From Trichostrongylus colubriformis (lineage: Eukaryota; Nematoda; Chromadorea; Rhabditida; Trichostrongylidae): DNA of 64,000 nucleotides. A program made the translations under genes and the position numbers. The DNA lies in the NCBI GenBank assembly GCA_963978905.1, contig OZ022260.1, forward strand, positions 44,847,551-44,911,550, read 5' to 3'. Below are positions 47,851 through 60,700 of the stretch, one piece after another (the stretch's first letter is position 1; each line of letters opens with the position of its first letter). The notes beneath the pieces were generated by a model. The model searched no databases. It was not told where the DNA came from and saw only the letters and a list, made by a program, of their open reading frames with translations.

Positions 47851-48920
47851 CTTTTAAATTTCATACTTCCATCATTCGGGCCTCTTCGTTGCGTTGAACT
47901 GCTAGATGAGCATTTTCTCATACACTGTTCGAATTACAAGCGTCACAGTGTCCCCAGATATAGTCTTCAGATGGTACCAGTGAAGAGGAGACGACATTTT
48001 CCAACCAGGCTCCTCCTCCATTGATACTGTACGGTTTAGAGAGAAGGCACCTAATGACTGCATCGTAAATCAAGCGGCTACAAAGAGCCCAGACAACGAC
48101 ACGAGCAGCACTAGCGGGACGCGCAAGAAATGCGCTGTGAGAAATGGCATGCAGCCGGTATTAAAAAATAGAAGGTGATTGTATAAGGATGAGCTTGAAG
48201 CATCTTTTTCAAGGCGTTAATCGCAAAAAAAGGACACATAATAAATCAAGTTCAACCGTTTCTTTATTTCCGAGAAAAGGGCACCTAAAATATCTAAAAG
48301 TTGGCCGAAAGATTCGAGTAGAATTGCGTACGAAAATTGTGTGGCTATATCTGCTACCAAAATCAGTGAATGAGATACAGCATCCATAAGAAATGCGGAA
48401 AATTGCATCAGCTCTAACGAGCAACCCGTTTACTCCTACCGCGCAACTGCGGGTGAGGGTCGATTGGTCGAATTTTCGATTCGCGGCGTCGCACGCTTTG
48501 CATTCCTAAGAGAATGTGGGTACGGCTTCTTCTGAGCCCATCTGCTCCTTTCTATTCATGGGAAGGAGGGTATATTGCTCATCATTGTACTGCATATAAA
48601 TCGCCAAGTGTGCGGGGGAGTGTATGGGCGGATGTGCGCGTATGAGTTTGCAGACGCCCTGTAGCGGGGTCACATAAAGGGCCCGATTTTCTGTGCTAAT
48701 AAAGTAGATTCGTCCGAAAGTTACAGGACCGAACCTGTGGTAGAGTGATCCTTCACATATACAAGAGGATGAAAATTGATGTGTGCTGAACCCCTTGATA
48801 CCTATGCCAACGTCTGTTGTTCTTTGTGTGTGACTCTCGCTACATATCTCCGTTAACAAGCGAAACCAGCAGGCAGAAGCAATACGGAAAAGACGAGACA
48901 ATGTGAAACAACAATTAGTG

Positions 48921-49168
48921 GGAGTGTACCCTTATGCCAGGATTCGCACGACGATGAGCGGCGTGCGACGCAGTGTGTGCGAGCTATGTACACCGCGGTA
49001 GTTGGGTCTTACAATTAGAACGATTACACGATAATTAGGGCGCAATACGCAGTTGACTTTTAATCGCTTCGGGACCCGGCAACATCGCGGCTTTAGCTCG
49101 TCCGCATTGCTTTGCTTGCGACATGTAGCGGTGCGAAATCCTGACACAAGGGTACACACCCACGTTGA
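48921..49168. mobile_element. F2 inverted-repeat element
   Basis: Left end GGGAGTGTACCCTTATGCC, right end CTGACACAAGGGTACACACCC, with GGATTCGCAC / GTGCGAAATCC arms and the internal TAATCGCTTCGGGACCCGG stretch of family F2 (compare 28597-28836). Target duplication not recognisable. Confidence 0.75.
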
Positions 49169-49924
49169 CGACCTAACGCACAGAAAACCAAATAAGGATT
49201 AATAATGCTACGAAAACTTACCAAGGGTCGGCGTCCATGTCAACTGGCCCATACATATATTCAATGGAGCTGGTGTAAGTGAGCCCAGCATATGGGATTT
49301 CAGTGGTGAGGGTATCGAATGAAGAAAACGCACGGTTTCGAGTGGTAAGCGAATGAATGCATGTGGACACAGTTAAGCGTATGATTTCTAGGCAAAAAGG
49401 TGTTTGGAAGGCGATTCGCACAGAAAAACCAATACAAATACAGGGCAACAATGTACTTAGCAATATTGTACGATCCGACAGTAGTAACTGGCATGGTTAA
49501 TGGTTAAGGAGGGTGGTGCGTACATGGCCCCGTAGAGGGGGGAAGTCATATTGAGGCGGCCATTTTTCTCGACACGTGGGAGTGCCCTGGTCGCCCTTTC
49601 CACAACTCTACGCTTATGAGAAGAATAAGTGTCCCACCCGAGAAGTATTAGCTCCTACAACCTCACATAGCACCTCTGTCTTGCACCCTGACAGGGTTTC
49701 CCTACAGAAAAGCTCGTTCAAATAAGTAACAAGGAGTGCATGCATGTTTCTCCGCAGCATAAGCCCTGAAGGCGTAAAGCTTCAGCACCATTGTGGTCTC
49801 AAATGCTGCGAAACTACCTGCGCTAGTACGTTACAGCAGCGGAAGATACTGAAGGACATATAACATGTGCGAACCTAAAACAGTGATGTGTAGTAGAAGG
49901 ATGACCTCTCAAGTTGCTCCCTAA

Positions 49925-50430
49925 GGCTGCGTTCATACCAAATTGAATGAGAGTTTTGGCGCATTCGCGTCATGCATGAGATACGTATCGATCAGAAAAT
50001 GAGAGTATTGGCGCATCGGCGCATTGGCGGATCGGCGCATCGGCGCATCCGCGATTTGAGAGAATTGGCGCATTCGCGTGTTTGATAACATACATATCGA
50101 TCGAAAAAGTGAGAGTATTGGCGTATCGGCGCATTGGCGTATCGGCGCATCCGCGCATCCGCGATTTGAGAGAATTGGCGCATTCGCGTGATGGATAGGA
50201 TACATATCGACTGAAAAATGAGAGTATTGGCGCATCCGCGATTTTGGATATTTGCCATAGCAGAAAAAGATCAAGAAATGAAAAGAGAAGAAAAAGAAAT
50301 CAACCGCACGTTGGCACGTGCCGCGTTCAAAAGGGTGACGTGGCACGCCAATTCTCTCAAATCGCGGATGCGCCGATGCGCCGATGCGCCAAAACTCTCA
50401 TTCAATTTGGTATGAACGCAACCTAAGGCG
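49925..50430. repeat. Inverted-repeat element with an internal tandem array
   Basis: GGCTGCGTTCATACCAAATT...GAATGAGAGTTTTGGCGCAT at the left faces ATGCGCCAAAACTCTCATTC...AATTTGGTATGAACGCAACC at the right. Inside, a unit of about 110-120 bp (GAGAATTGGCGCATTCGCG, TACATATCGATCGAAAAA, GAGAGTATTGGCG) is repeated about three times, with short GCGCATCGGCGCATTGGCG runs within it. The array makes open frames in several phases without meaning. Confidence 0.8.
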
Positions 50431-50889
50431 ATTAAAACGAAGCGTAACGTTACGGTACCTTCCACTTGTACGCAAATGCACCGCAGTCGGTACTGCAGAT
50501 TTAGCACGTGTCCGTTGAAAGTTGGTCTTCCTCTCAACAAGGAGTGCTCCATGGAATACGACGGAGGTGACGCTGCTGAAACTCGCAAAGAGCGAGCTTC
50601 AGCTAACAGCGCTGAGGCTGACGACGAAAGTTCAGTCACTTCAGGAACAACGTTTTCATGTGAGTGTACTCATTACGGTGTTATTCAGTTTTGCAGATCG
50701 TTTGATCGTTCATATACAGTTAACCATAATTGAACAATATGCGAAAACAGTCACACAAGTGTTGAACTTTCATAGAAGGTACTCTCCCATTTTTCAAAAA
50801 AATTCCAATATGGGGCAGTGCGAGCGTTTCGATTCCAGCTTGAATTCTTGTGGGAATGCGACATCGCAACAGTGAGTGTCCCCTCATAC

Positions 50890-51227
50890 AGTATCGGTCA
50901 GTGTTCAAAGTTTGCGATCACGCCTGCGTTTTAGGCGACCAGGCAGTTGGGTAACTGACACGCCAGGCAGTGTTCAAACTTTGCGCTCACGCCTGCGTTT
51001 TGGGCGATCAGGCAATCGGGTAACCGGCACAGTGAATAGAATACCAGTCGATTGGGCGATCGGTCGGACAGGATGAAATAAGTTCCGGTTGAGTGAATGA
51101 TACGCCTGATCGCCTGGTCACCTATTTACCTAATCGCCTAATCGGGCAATCACCTGATCGCCTGATCAATATGTATCTTTTCTTTTCGCCTGATCACCTG
51201 AATCACGAACTTTGAACAATCCCTCAC
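50890..51227. repeat. Tandem/inverted low-complexity block
   Basis: GTGTTCAAAGTTTGCGATCACGCCTGCGTTTTAGGCGA and GTGTTCAAACTTTGCGCTCACGCCTGCGTTTTGGGCGA are consecutive units of about 75 bp. They are followed by many CCTGATCGCC / CTAATCGCC steps and an inverted end CGAACTTTGAAC. It looks like a small satellite-bearing inverted-repeat element. Confidence 0.65.
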
Positions 51228-51494
51228 CCATTTCCCCACTCGTCTTTTCGTCTGCTTGCCCTTTCTCCCCCTCTTCGCATACTTCTTCTGTTTCGCCTTT
51301 TCGTGTGGGTTGTCTAAACAGGGCATAACACGCTTTGCTCACAATATGTCTTATTTTATTCCTGTTCATGTTACAGGGGGTGCGCACCCTGATGCCAACT
51401 ACTTAGTTCTAAAGATTGATTGTATTTGGTCATTCCATAAGTAGTGTCGTTTTCTTTCAAGTGAAAATTTTTGTAATAAAATCTCAAGTTTTTG

Positions 51495-52500
51495 CAGCAT
51501 ATCATATATCATTCGGAAGAAAATTTTCTGCTCTACAAAATGACTGGTTCAGTTTTCGAGCATGTTAGAATGGCGCCGACATTTGGGCTGGCGAAGAGGT
51601 ACGTCCAGCAGACAAAAGTTGGCCAAACCGGCAATCAATTAAAACACTATGTTTTACTTTAGGAAAATCAACCAGTCATGTGTCGCGTACTCAGTCCTGA
51701 CCTCTTCTACAATTTACAATATTTAGTTGATCAAGAAGTCATGTCGTCCTTTTTCCACATTTAGTTTTTCCGCCACAACTCGGTGATTTTAGACAATTTC
51801 TTCAAACCAAGGCAGGAAAATTTTCTCAACAAATCAGTTGAAAGAGTGGTGAAATCTTAAGAACAGGTGGTGGGTAGGAACAGGGGAATATCACTGACCG
51901 GATTCCTTAACTTTCTCATGGAAAAAAGAATTTGTGAAAAATGTTAACTGGACCCTCATCACATGGTATTAAAACACAATCTGAATCGCAGCTGAAACAA
52001 ACTAGAAAAATGTTTCTGATATAGCAAGAAAAGTTCTCCGAAGTGGTTTATAAAACAACTCTAAGCAAGGAGTTTGAAAGGAAAAATTTCATTTTAAATA
52101 AGTGTGGGTGCTTTCGAAAAAAAGATTCTAGAAAAAGAACGACACGACTTCTCGATCAACTAAATATTGGAAATTGTGGAAGAGATCAGGACTGAGTACG
52201 CGACACATGACTGGTTGATTTTCCTAAAGTGAAACATAGTGTTTCAATTGATTGCCGGTTTGACCAATTTTTGTCGGCTGGATCTACCTCTTCGCCAGCC
52301 TAAATGTCGGCCTTATTCTAATAAACTAAGGAAATGAACATGTCATTTTGTAGAGCAGGAAAATCTCTTTTAAAAGATATATGACGTGCTGTGAAAACTT
52401 GTAATTCCATATGAAAAATTTATGCTTGAAAATGACATGCTGTAAAAACTTGTAATTCCATAGGAAGAATTTATGCTTGAAAAAAAAACGACATAAGTTA
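51495..52500. repeat. 1-kb foldback
   Basis: Arms of 250-350 bp pair: GAAAATCAACCAGTCATGTGTCGCGTACTCAGTCCTG (51662) with its inverse near 52190, TTAGTTGATCAAGAAGTC with its inverse near 52145, and the outer CATTTGGGCTGGCGAAGAGG with its inverse near 52290. The right end carries a 54-bp near-duplicate (CTGTGAAAACTTGTAATTCC / CTGTAAAAACTTGTAATTCC). Confidence 0.8.
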
Positions 52501-52886
52501 TGAAATGACCCAATATTTTCGCTCAAGTAGAGAGGTTAGCTATTTGTTGCAGCAGGCTGGAGCTAACAATACATTGTTGCGCTCCTTGTGATCTATTAAA
52601 ATACATCCCTATGGTGTCTACTTCCAAACTGCAAAAACTCTGATTGATAAGGGCAGGTTCATGGTTGCGAATCAGCGGGATCACCGAGAATGGATCAGTC
52701 ATGTATCAATTGGCTCTTTATCAGTCCCAGAGAAAACTCGTTATCTTCAGCGAGCCTCAGCTTCTGGGAGGAGTGGAGTTTCAGTAAAAATGTCGACCAC
52801 GATTTAAATCGTTTGTAAGTTTTCGCTTGCATCCATAGGTATATTATCTTCATTCAGAGATTTCTGTGTCTATGTTTTGTTGCTAG

Positions 52887-53396
52887 CATTTGCGATTCAG
52901 AAGCCTAGTTGCAGTTCATATGGTCTATCGTCATCGCTTTCGCGCATTCCTCCTACTATGTGTGGAAAGGCCAACAGAGATGATGAAAGTGTGGACTCAA
53001 GCCTTGGTGAGGTAAGAAAATTTAACTCAGCAGTTGCTTTCATGGCTTTTATGACCTCTATACACGCTTTCATGACTTTTTATGGCCTCTATAAGAAAGA
53101 GCTCGCAACCATGTCACGTATTTCGCACGTGCACTTGTTCGCAAGTGTGCAGATTATGGCTATGTCTCATTGGTTGTTTCGCAATGTTATCCCTTTTTTC
53201 ACTTTAGGATTATAGTGCAAGAAAAACGATGCTGATCAGATTGAGGGAGAAATCAGGACACGTCGATTGTTTGTGCTATCCGTTCAGAGGGCTCTTAACT
53301 ATTCGCTTTTGCATCATTGCGTTCTACAGTTCATGTACACAAATTATTTACGCACTCCTGACCGCTTTTATATCAACTTCTATACACAGCACCTGA
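52887..53396 (+). other. Two candidate exons, unassigned
   Basis: 52887-53011 follows TTTTGTTGCTAG and ends at GAG|GTAAGA. It reads FAIQKPSCSSYG... to ...RDDESVDSSLGE. 53208-53396 follows TTTTTTCACTTTAG in matching phase and reads DYSARKTMLIRLREKSGHVD... through a hydrophobic stretch to a stop. I recognise no family, and no first exon could be joined upstream. Confidence 0.3.
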
Positions 53397-54970
53397 ATAA
53401 TTATGCAGAGCGCTGCCATATGCACGATATAACAAGGTGTATTTTAGAAAATAAGGTGCTGCCGTATTTACGGTATAACAAGGTGTATATTTGTCTCCGT
53501 ATTTTCTGTTTTTGCTTTGGGACTATGCCTGAGTTCCCCCTACGATGTGTATTTGCTTTTTGCATTTTGGGATTGAAAAATCAAAAGCGTCAAACGACAA
53601 TGGTCTTATTGCCCAGCACTTTTGATGCCCAGCACTTTTCTTTCAAGCGTGAATTACCATCGATTGGTGTGGTTATTTCTATGAATTCCTGTAGTATTAT
53701 AACGCCCCCTTACCTGTCTCGATTATCGATGGAACGCCTGCAAAGTCTTACTGGTGCACTATGAAACTTGCTCATCTATAGGTGAAACCACGAGTCGATA
53801 GAGAAAGAAGCATGCTCATCAACAAGCACAATTAATTGCTTTTAATCCATGTCATGTGTATGGAAATACGCCTGAAAATGAAAGTGGACACGGCAAATTC
53901 ACATGAATTGAAGCCATGACGAAGTGATTTGCGAAACCGTTGTGTAATGCGCCACAAGTTCTCGTTGAACGCATTGTGGATATCGCACTCGCTTGCATCC
54001 ACATAAGCGTATTCATGGGGTATAGACTATGAGAAAATGGTGCGGCTTCCGCCGCGCAAATTTTGGCAAATCCATCTTGTGAATGACAAGACTTCTGCAA
54101 TTCATCAGACTTTTTCCGCGTTTTTTGTCTTTTTTTCTGTTTTTCGTGATCAGTTGAAACAACAGAAGTGAATGCGCTTTTAAAATGAAAGAAAAAATGG
54201 AAGAAACTTTTAAACCAAACTATCGATAGGAGTTCCTTCCAGAGATCTGCACCTAGGTGTTGCAGTGGATGGGTGCGAATGATACTTTATTAAGGGCCCT
54301 TTGGTTCTTACAATAGGCGACTCTTGAGCTATACGTATTACAGAAATGCTGAAAAAGTATGAGTGCTCGATAGGCATCGCACGGCATTATTTCGATGTAA
54401 TGGTAGCATGGGAAAAGTTATGATCTCTACTAATTCAACCAGTTATCAGGGAGAAAATTTTGTTACATATCTAAATAGTAATTTGGTCTGATAGAGTGAT
54501 CGAAACTGGGATTAAAAACTCTCTTTCCAGCACCATAAGTTTAAACAACGGAGAAAAGAGATTGGTGAAGGTGTCCCATCTTTCAAGACTTCATGGTTAG
54601 TCTTACTTACCATAACGAATATAAGTTTCTATCAGTTCAGGTTTTTCCTTTAGGAAGATCAGTCCAGAGCAGCCATGTCGCAATTTCCTCGTTCTGAACA
54701 GCGAGATGGTAGCTGGTAAAGAAAATGCGGTACCTGCTTGCTTTTTTTTTGTTTTTCTTGGTTTCACTTATTGCTAATAGAAGCGGGCAGGGTAGCTACC
54801 TTCTCACCGGTTGTGGAGAGAAGTCCAGAAGGATGTCGAGAGATATCGAAAAGGGGACCAACAAATCTCTCTGTATCTTATTTTGGGCGACGTATTGTGG
54901 TGTTTAGATAGTTCTTAGGTACCCACTTTTTCCAACCAGGCATTTCCTCTCTATTGAATCGGGAAAGAAC

Positions 54971-55773
54971 GGGTGTGTACACATTGGTACGAATGACTTT
55001 TTTGGCACCCTATGTGCGAACGCTTAATTACTTCTTCACACCTCATGTGCGAGAAAGTAATTAATCAGCAGAGGTCAGCCATAGACCGTTCAACTCACTA
55101 ACTAAATGTAATGTCTACAGAGGAAAAACAAAGTGGATGAAATAATGATCAAAGGATTTTTTTTTTCGAAAAAAAGGGAGTTCAGTACAATGGTGCTATG
55201 GTAATCAGTCGGATGCTGGTGAATGGGAATGATTGTAACATTTTCAAAAGTCATACCATTGCAAATAAAAAAATAGTTGGAATAAAGGATAAAAAAATAA
55301 GTGAGTGGAATAAATAAATGGAATAAAACCTACGTGTTTGAATTATTGAAGCCCAAATATTATCCGACCTCACCATATTATGGCATATTGCTATTAAAGT
55401 CGATGAAATGTAATAGAATGCCCTAATGGCATATTGCATATTATTAATCTCTATGAAACGTAATAGAATGCCCGTAAGGGAGTCATGCAAGGGAATAGCT
55501 GTATCTTCACACTTTTAATATGAATTGCTAATGGCATTGGCTTTATTTGCTACCTATGGTACATTTCGTGAATGTAATGAGTGTTTTAGTTCGTACTATA
55601 ATAAAACTGCTCTAATTTTTCCTTTATGGACATTACATTTAGTTAATGAGTTAAGCGGTCTATGGCTGACCTCCGCTGGTTAATTACTTTCTCGCACATG
55701 AGGTGCGAGGAAGTAATTAAGCGTTCGCACATAGGGTGCCAAAAAAGTCATTCGTACCAATGTGTACACACCC
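54971..55773. mobile_element. 803-bp GGGTG..CACCC element with exact 9-bp target duplication
   Basis: Long inverted arms (about 145 bp) start GGGTGTGTACACATTGGTAC and end GTACCAATGTGTACACACCC. They include CGAATGACTTTTTTGGCACC and TAATTACTT...CTCGCACATGAGG in both orientations. GGAAAGAAC flanks both ends exactly (54962-54970 and 55774-55782). The AT-rich interior has no open frame of note, so the element is non-autonomous. Confidence 0.88.
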
Positions 55774-56320
55774 GGAAAGAACCCTTTTCCTCGGATATTT
55801 GGACGTTACGTTCGCCCGATAAAATGGTGCATATCGTGTCCTTGATTTTGCTGTGATCAACGTTTTGGGGTTTGGCAACAAACGCGTCACCCAACTACCT
55901 ACGGCGCAAACTCGCGTTATGCTGCCGTCCTGGCGTAAAGGTACACCCATACGTCACACCCTGTTGTGAGGGTACATATCAGTACGGCAGCGATTCCTTG
56001 CAGCTTCATTGCTATAGCTCGCATGGCACTTAATTTTTATACCAGCGACGCGTCTGCTATACCGACTTCTTCTCAATGAATACTTAATTTGACTACTGGT
56101 ATCACGCTATATATCATGAGCGCAAAAGCATATTGTGGGAGGTCACCGTGAGTTTCCAAAAAAAAAGGTAAAGGTAACAATCGTCTTTTTGGCAAATATT
56201 AGGCGTTTTGTACAGGCGTACATGACGTCTAGCAGATATGCGTAAAATGCTTTGTTTTTGGAGCAAAAGATCTAAATTTATCTACATATCTACGTTGCTT
56301 TATGAATTCGGCTGTTTCAG

Positions 56321-56723
56321 TGTAAATCAGTCCTCATACCTGCGGAAATCGCTTCATTAGTTGGAGAGCTGGTGAGTTAATTTAAAGAGCTGCTGAACGG
56401 GTGCAAATATTCGCACATCTGAGTGTTACCTTTTCCCTCAGAACGTCAAGTACGTGATAGTTGGCAAAACTTTATCAGAAGGGGTTCCAACTCCCCGTGG
56501 AACTTTGAATAGAGATCCAGGCATTTTGATAGAGTGTCGAACGCTGATTACAAACATGAAAACCAAATTACGTAACACTCGCGCTAAGCAGGGGTCGAAA
56601 ACTTATTGCATGACTCATCGACACTTGCAGTGGCGCTTCAGCGCGGCTATCCACGTGCATTATCACGGTTGCTGTGGCTGGCTCAGTAGAACGACCATCA
56701 CTCTCCAAACGGGGGGTGATTAA
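56321..56723 (+). other. Candidate exons upstream of the Schlafen-like gene
   Basis: 56321-56371 (after GGCTGTTTCAG, ending CTG|GTGAGT) reads CKSVLIPAEIASLVGEL, and the next stretch from 56442 (after TTTTCCCTCAG) continues in phase with NVKYVIVGKTLSEG and then ..RDPGILIECRTL. A donor for the second exon is not clear. They lie on the same strand 1.1-1.5 kb before the Schlafen-like exons and could be its 5' part, where an ExE catalytic pair would be expected; this is unproven. Confidence 0.4.
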
Positions 56724-57793
56724 ATTACTTCCCCCTGTCGCGAAAAATTCTGCATAGTTTTTGAATTTTGTTATTTCCATGCTCGGATGGACTCCTGCGC
56801 CTGTAATGCGCTAGCTACGAGCTATTTTGCAGTGAACGTGATACTGATCTTCAGGTGACCATACTGGAAGAGAATCTTCAGCCTATTTACTGTATATAGA
56901 ACTCTTCGTCTCTCCGTACGTCTGTCACGGAAACAGGCATGACATGAAACACTTTTTGGACATGGGGACAAGTTTACGATGGGCAGGGCTTGGGACAAGA
57001 AGTAATGAGCTCACATGGATTGAGTTAAGCCCTGCCCACAGTGGGCGGGGCGTGCACTGGAGTGTTCCGTTTGCAGACCAAAAACTGTTAATTAGGTTCT
57101 AATGTGTCCCAAACTCTAGGGAAGGATGGATCAAGGTCAGCGATGACTATCTGAAGGGAACGTAAGAGGCCTGGGCACAGCAGGCGGAACGCACTCCGAA
57201 TGGGCAGTACGTGCAACAAAAATTCATGATTCGGTTCCGACGCAGCCTTGAGATCAGGAAAAAAATCGGTAGAAATGACCAGTGTCTAACAAGGGAAGGA
57301 CCTGAGGTCAAAGTGACCATTCGGAATGAGATACATATGGTCTGACGTTCTTCTGGACGCTGATCTCGAACCTGCATTCCAAATTTGCGGGTAATTAACC
57401 TACATGAGCTGTTCTGATAAACCTACGCCAGTGCATGTCGGTGTTGTGATGCAACTATTGTGACACTTTGTGGCAGTTCCGAAAATGATCTCGGATAGTG
57501 AGGGCGTACATTGATTATGCTTCTCATGGGCAGTTAACAGCTCATTTGCAGTGTTTAACTAGTTTCAATCTGCCAGTATCATGAAAAAAGTGACTGCAAA
57601 TTGCTCGACGATTTTCAATGTTTCGAAGTGTTTTAGCATAAACCAGAGAACGAAGAAACCGAAGGAATAGTGTCAAACATGTTTGCACCACCCCTCAAAC
57701 GCTACACCTATGGATCATTTTTCAGAGTTGGTTTGCTTTTCTGAAACTTTACGTATTCGAGGTGTTGAGCCCTGATTCAGTTGAAACAATTAG

Positions 57794-60700
57794 GTCCATC
57801 CAGATCAGTGGGCCATTTTTTGGGATCCAGAGCGCGTTCTGGAATTGACGACGTTGACCGTTCAGTCTTTTATTTGTGCCGCATTGAACTCCCGTCGTCG
57901 ACTTGTTTTCGTCTTGGGCGTTGCCGCCAATAGTAAGGTAGGTGACAATTTCGTTGCTTTTCGTAATGCAGTTTAATGCCGATTTTACCTCTTTTCAATG
58001 AGAGACTCCTGTAATTATCATTTAGCTCATAGAATATTGTGTCTCGTTGACAGAAGCTCTTTTACCGTGTTTGAATTCCAACTTCATGCAGTGGTAGGTC
58101 TGATTCTGCGGTAGGGGTTCAGCAGCACCGGTCTTACCATCCCTGCATTCTATATCAAGCTCGGTATCAATATCTCCAGTCTCTGCCACAGTGACACTTT
58201 ATTGTCAGTGGGGAAGGGATGAACCTCGACTGCTCCCTTTATTGAAAGGTTTGCCCAAGCTGCTCATCCCCTGAACAAGAGATTGACTCTGCTGCGCATC
58301 CAGCTCGATGTGATCCGTTGCTTCATGGGCCTCAGGGTGAACATTTGTAATGCAATCTTGTTCTTTCTGTCTACATCAACAACACAGTTGGTATCTCATT
58401 TAGTGTCAGTAGATCATGCATTCAGAAACTTTATTATTGCCTTCGAGCATTCTCTGCGACTAGATCTGACACGCGAGCCTTTGAAATTTACCAAATAGAA
58501 AAAATGCAAATTCGCAAAGGGAGCTACTTCTTTTTTCACAAACCCAGGACGATCGGTACATTTTTAAAATTTATTGTGCGAAGAGTGGTATGATACTTCC
58601 TAGTGATGGCGTATCGAAGAAAGAGATACTAATAGCTTAAAATAATGGCCGTTAACGAAATTGTGCACGGAGAAATGGGTTCACATTTTATCCATGTACT
58701 TATGTTGTATTGGCCTAATAAGGGCCGCATGCAAAGTTCCAGCGAAAATTGATAATCCAGGTAAGATACAGCTCATCAAAGTAGCGGACGGGAGGCCTTC
58801 GAGTAGTGCCCCACCCCGTCGTCCGCCGTGGTTGGGACTGTTCACGGAACTTCCTGTTTCCATTATGCGTTCCCTACTGCGGTCGACGACGGAGCGAGCA
58901 CTTACTCTTAGGGCCCCGTCCCACGCCAGCCACCCCCCCCCCTCCCCGCCCCTCCCCTCCCCTCCCCTCCCCCCGTTCCGCCCCCACTTTGACGAGCCGT
59001 ATCTCAGCAGGATTCTATTTCGCGCATAACTTTGCGTGCTGCCCTTATCAAGCAAATGCGACATAAATGTATGGGTAACTGAGAAAATCATTTTTCATGC
59101 ACGATTCTTTTGACGAAAACATGCAAGACGAGATATTGTAATCCTTAAACTATTGCATGTTTGTTTGTTTGCCCAAGCTTAGCCCTATTCTTTTGCTTGA
59201 ATTGAGTGTTAAGATCATCGGATGTGAGTGGACGGAAGAATCACGTGCAGTCATACGGAAGCAATTTGAATTCTGTATCGACAGAGAATTTGTGCCTGCT
59301 CTTGACAGGAATATTGTTCATTTTCGGTTTTTTCCTGTGTGTGACGAGGAAGGACGCAACATACCATTGCTTTACATCGCTGTGCTCACCATTGACGACA
59401 GAGTCGAAGAGGTGGGTGCAATGTCCGTTCAGTCACTGAATGATCAAATGTTGGTTCGTAAACGTCACGCGGAAATTTTGCTTTTGCAATGAACCTGGCG
59501 TCCAACAACTCACGGACGTATTCTGAATTGGAAGAAGTGGTGTATAGGTATAGTACCGAGATTTTTCGCGATCATGGGATCCACATACGATACCGATGAA
59601 ATAACGTCAAAACGTGCTTAGCTTATAGAGGGAGTGCCAGAAAAAAGAGTGATTTTGCTCACGGTTCAGATCCGCCAAGTATACAACTTATAAAGGTCGG
59701 GTCAAGCATGGGATAGGTAGAGAATAAGCGAAGAAATAAGGCGCGCACATAGACAATGTTACGCTCCGCCCGTTATGGGCGGAGCGCGCGCTAAAAATTC
59801 GATAATCGCCTGAAAATAATCTAATCCAGTTCCAGAGCGGCCCAGACATAGGGAGAAGTTGGGATAAAGTCGGTGACACGATTTTATGAAGCCTATAAGG
59901 GCGGTGACCGGAGCGTAACTCGCATGGGCGGAGTTCAAAACAAAAATTCATAACTCCGTTTCAGCATGGCCTGAAAACTTCGTTCGAGAAGGGATGATAG
60001 GGTGGGTTAAGAAATATAAGGGAAGTACATAGACAATGTTACGCCCCACCCACAGTGGGCGGGGTGTGTGTGACAAAAGGTGAATCGTCCGATTTTATTT
60101 CAGCAAAAATACCTATGAATCACATTACTAAGGGAGTCAAAACATAAATAACATGTGATAGTAGAATTGTGCCGGCTTTGCTGAGGGGTAGATAGGCTAT
60201 GGGCCGTCAGTGGGCGGGTGCTCATTTCAACACGCGCGAAAATCGGCGAGCCGAGAGTCGCCCCCTTGCTACCCCCTCCGCTTTCGGTGGGAATGACCGG
60301 TGTCAGCCGGCCAATTCCGACTGGTGCTAATATAATCGAAGAGGGACTCATTTTCGCGGTGTCACTCCACACCTGGTTCCATCGTACATTCATCATCTCA
60401 TGACCTTACCCATCCCTTTGCCCAACCACATCAGCACCGATGTTTGTCGTATATGAATGTCAAGTAACACAGCTTGAAGATTCAGTGTTTCTCAACCCAG
60501 TGAAGATACAGTGCGCATGCGCTTCCTAGAAGGTGCGCGCGCTACACGCGGCACGCGAATGGGTGGATTTATCGTTGCGATCATCATTGAGAAAGTACAC
60601 AGAATGCATCCTTGTTATACCGCCACAGAGCGCAATCACGACGCTACACCTACTCGAACCCAAGCTAGCCACCCAAGCTCACCATGCATGGGCGTGGCTA

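Larger units (their letters stand above)
45005..49920. other. Repeat-rich intergenic region without a supported gene
   Basis: Apart from two SINEs (45985 and 47565) and an F2 element (48921) I find no coherent gene. Open frames at 46330-46545 (+) and 46684-46950 (-) read somewhat like protein but lack motifs, splice partners or clear family membership. Confidence 0.4.

Noticed and set aside
49970..50400. Regular repeats reminiscent of a CRISPR array
   Set aside because: Units are contiguous without unique spacers, lie in an inverted-repeat element, and the genome is eukaryotic.
58661..58761. Signal-peptide-like exon (MYLCCIGLIRAACKVPA)
   Set aside because: The following sequence recurs in part near 36885, and the stretch lies in an intron of the Schlafen-like gene with a phase that does not join.
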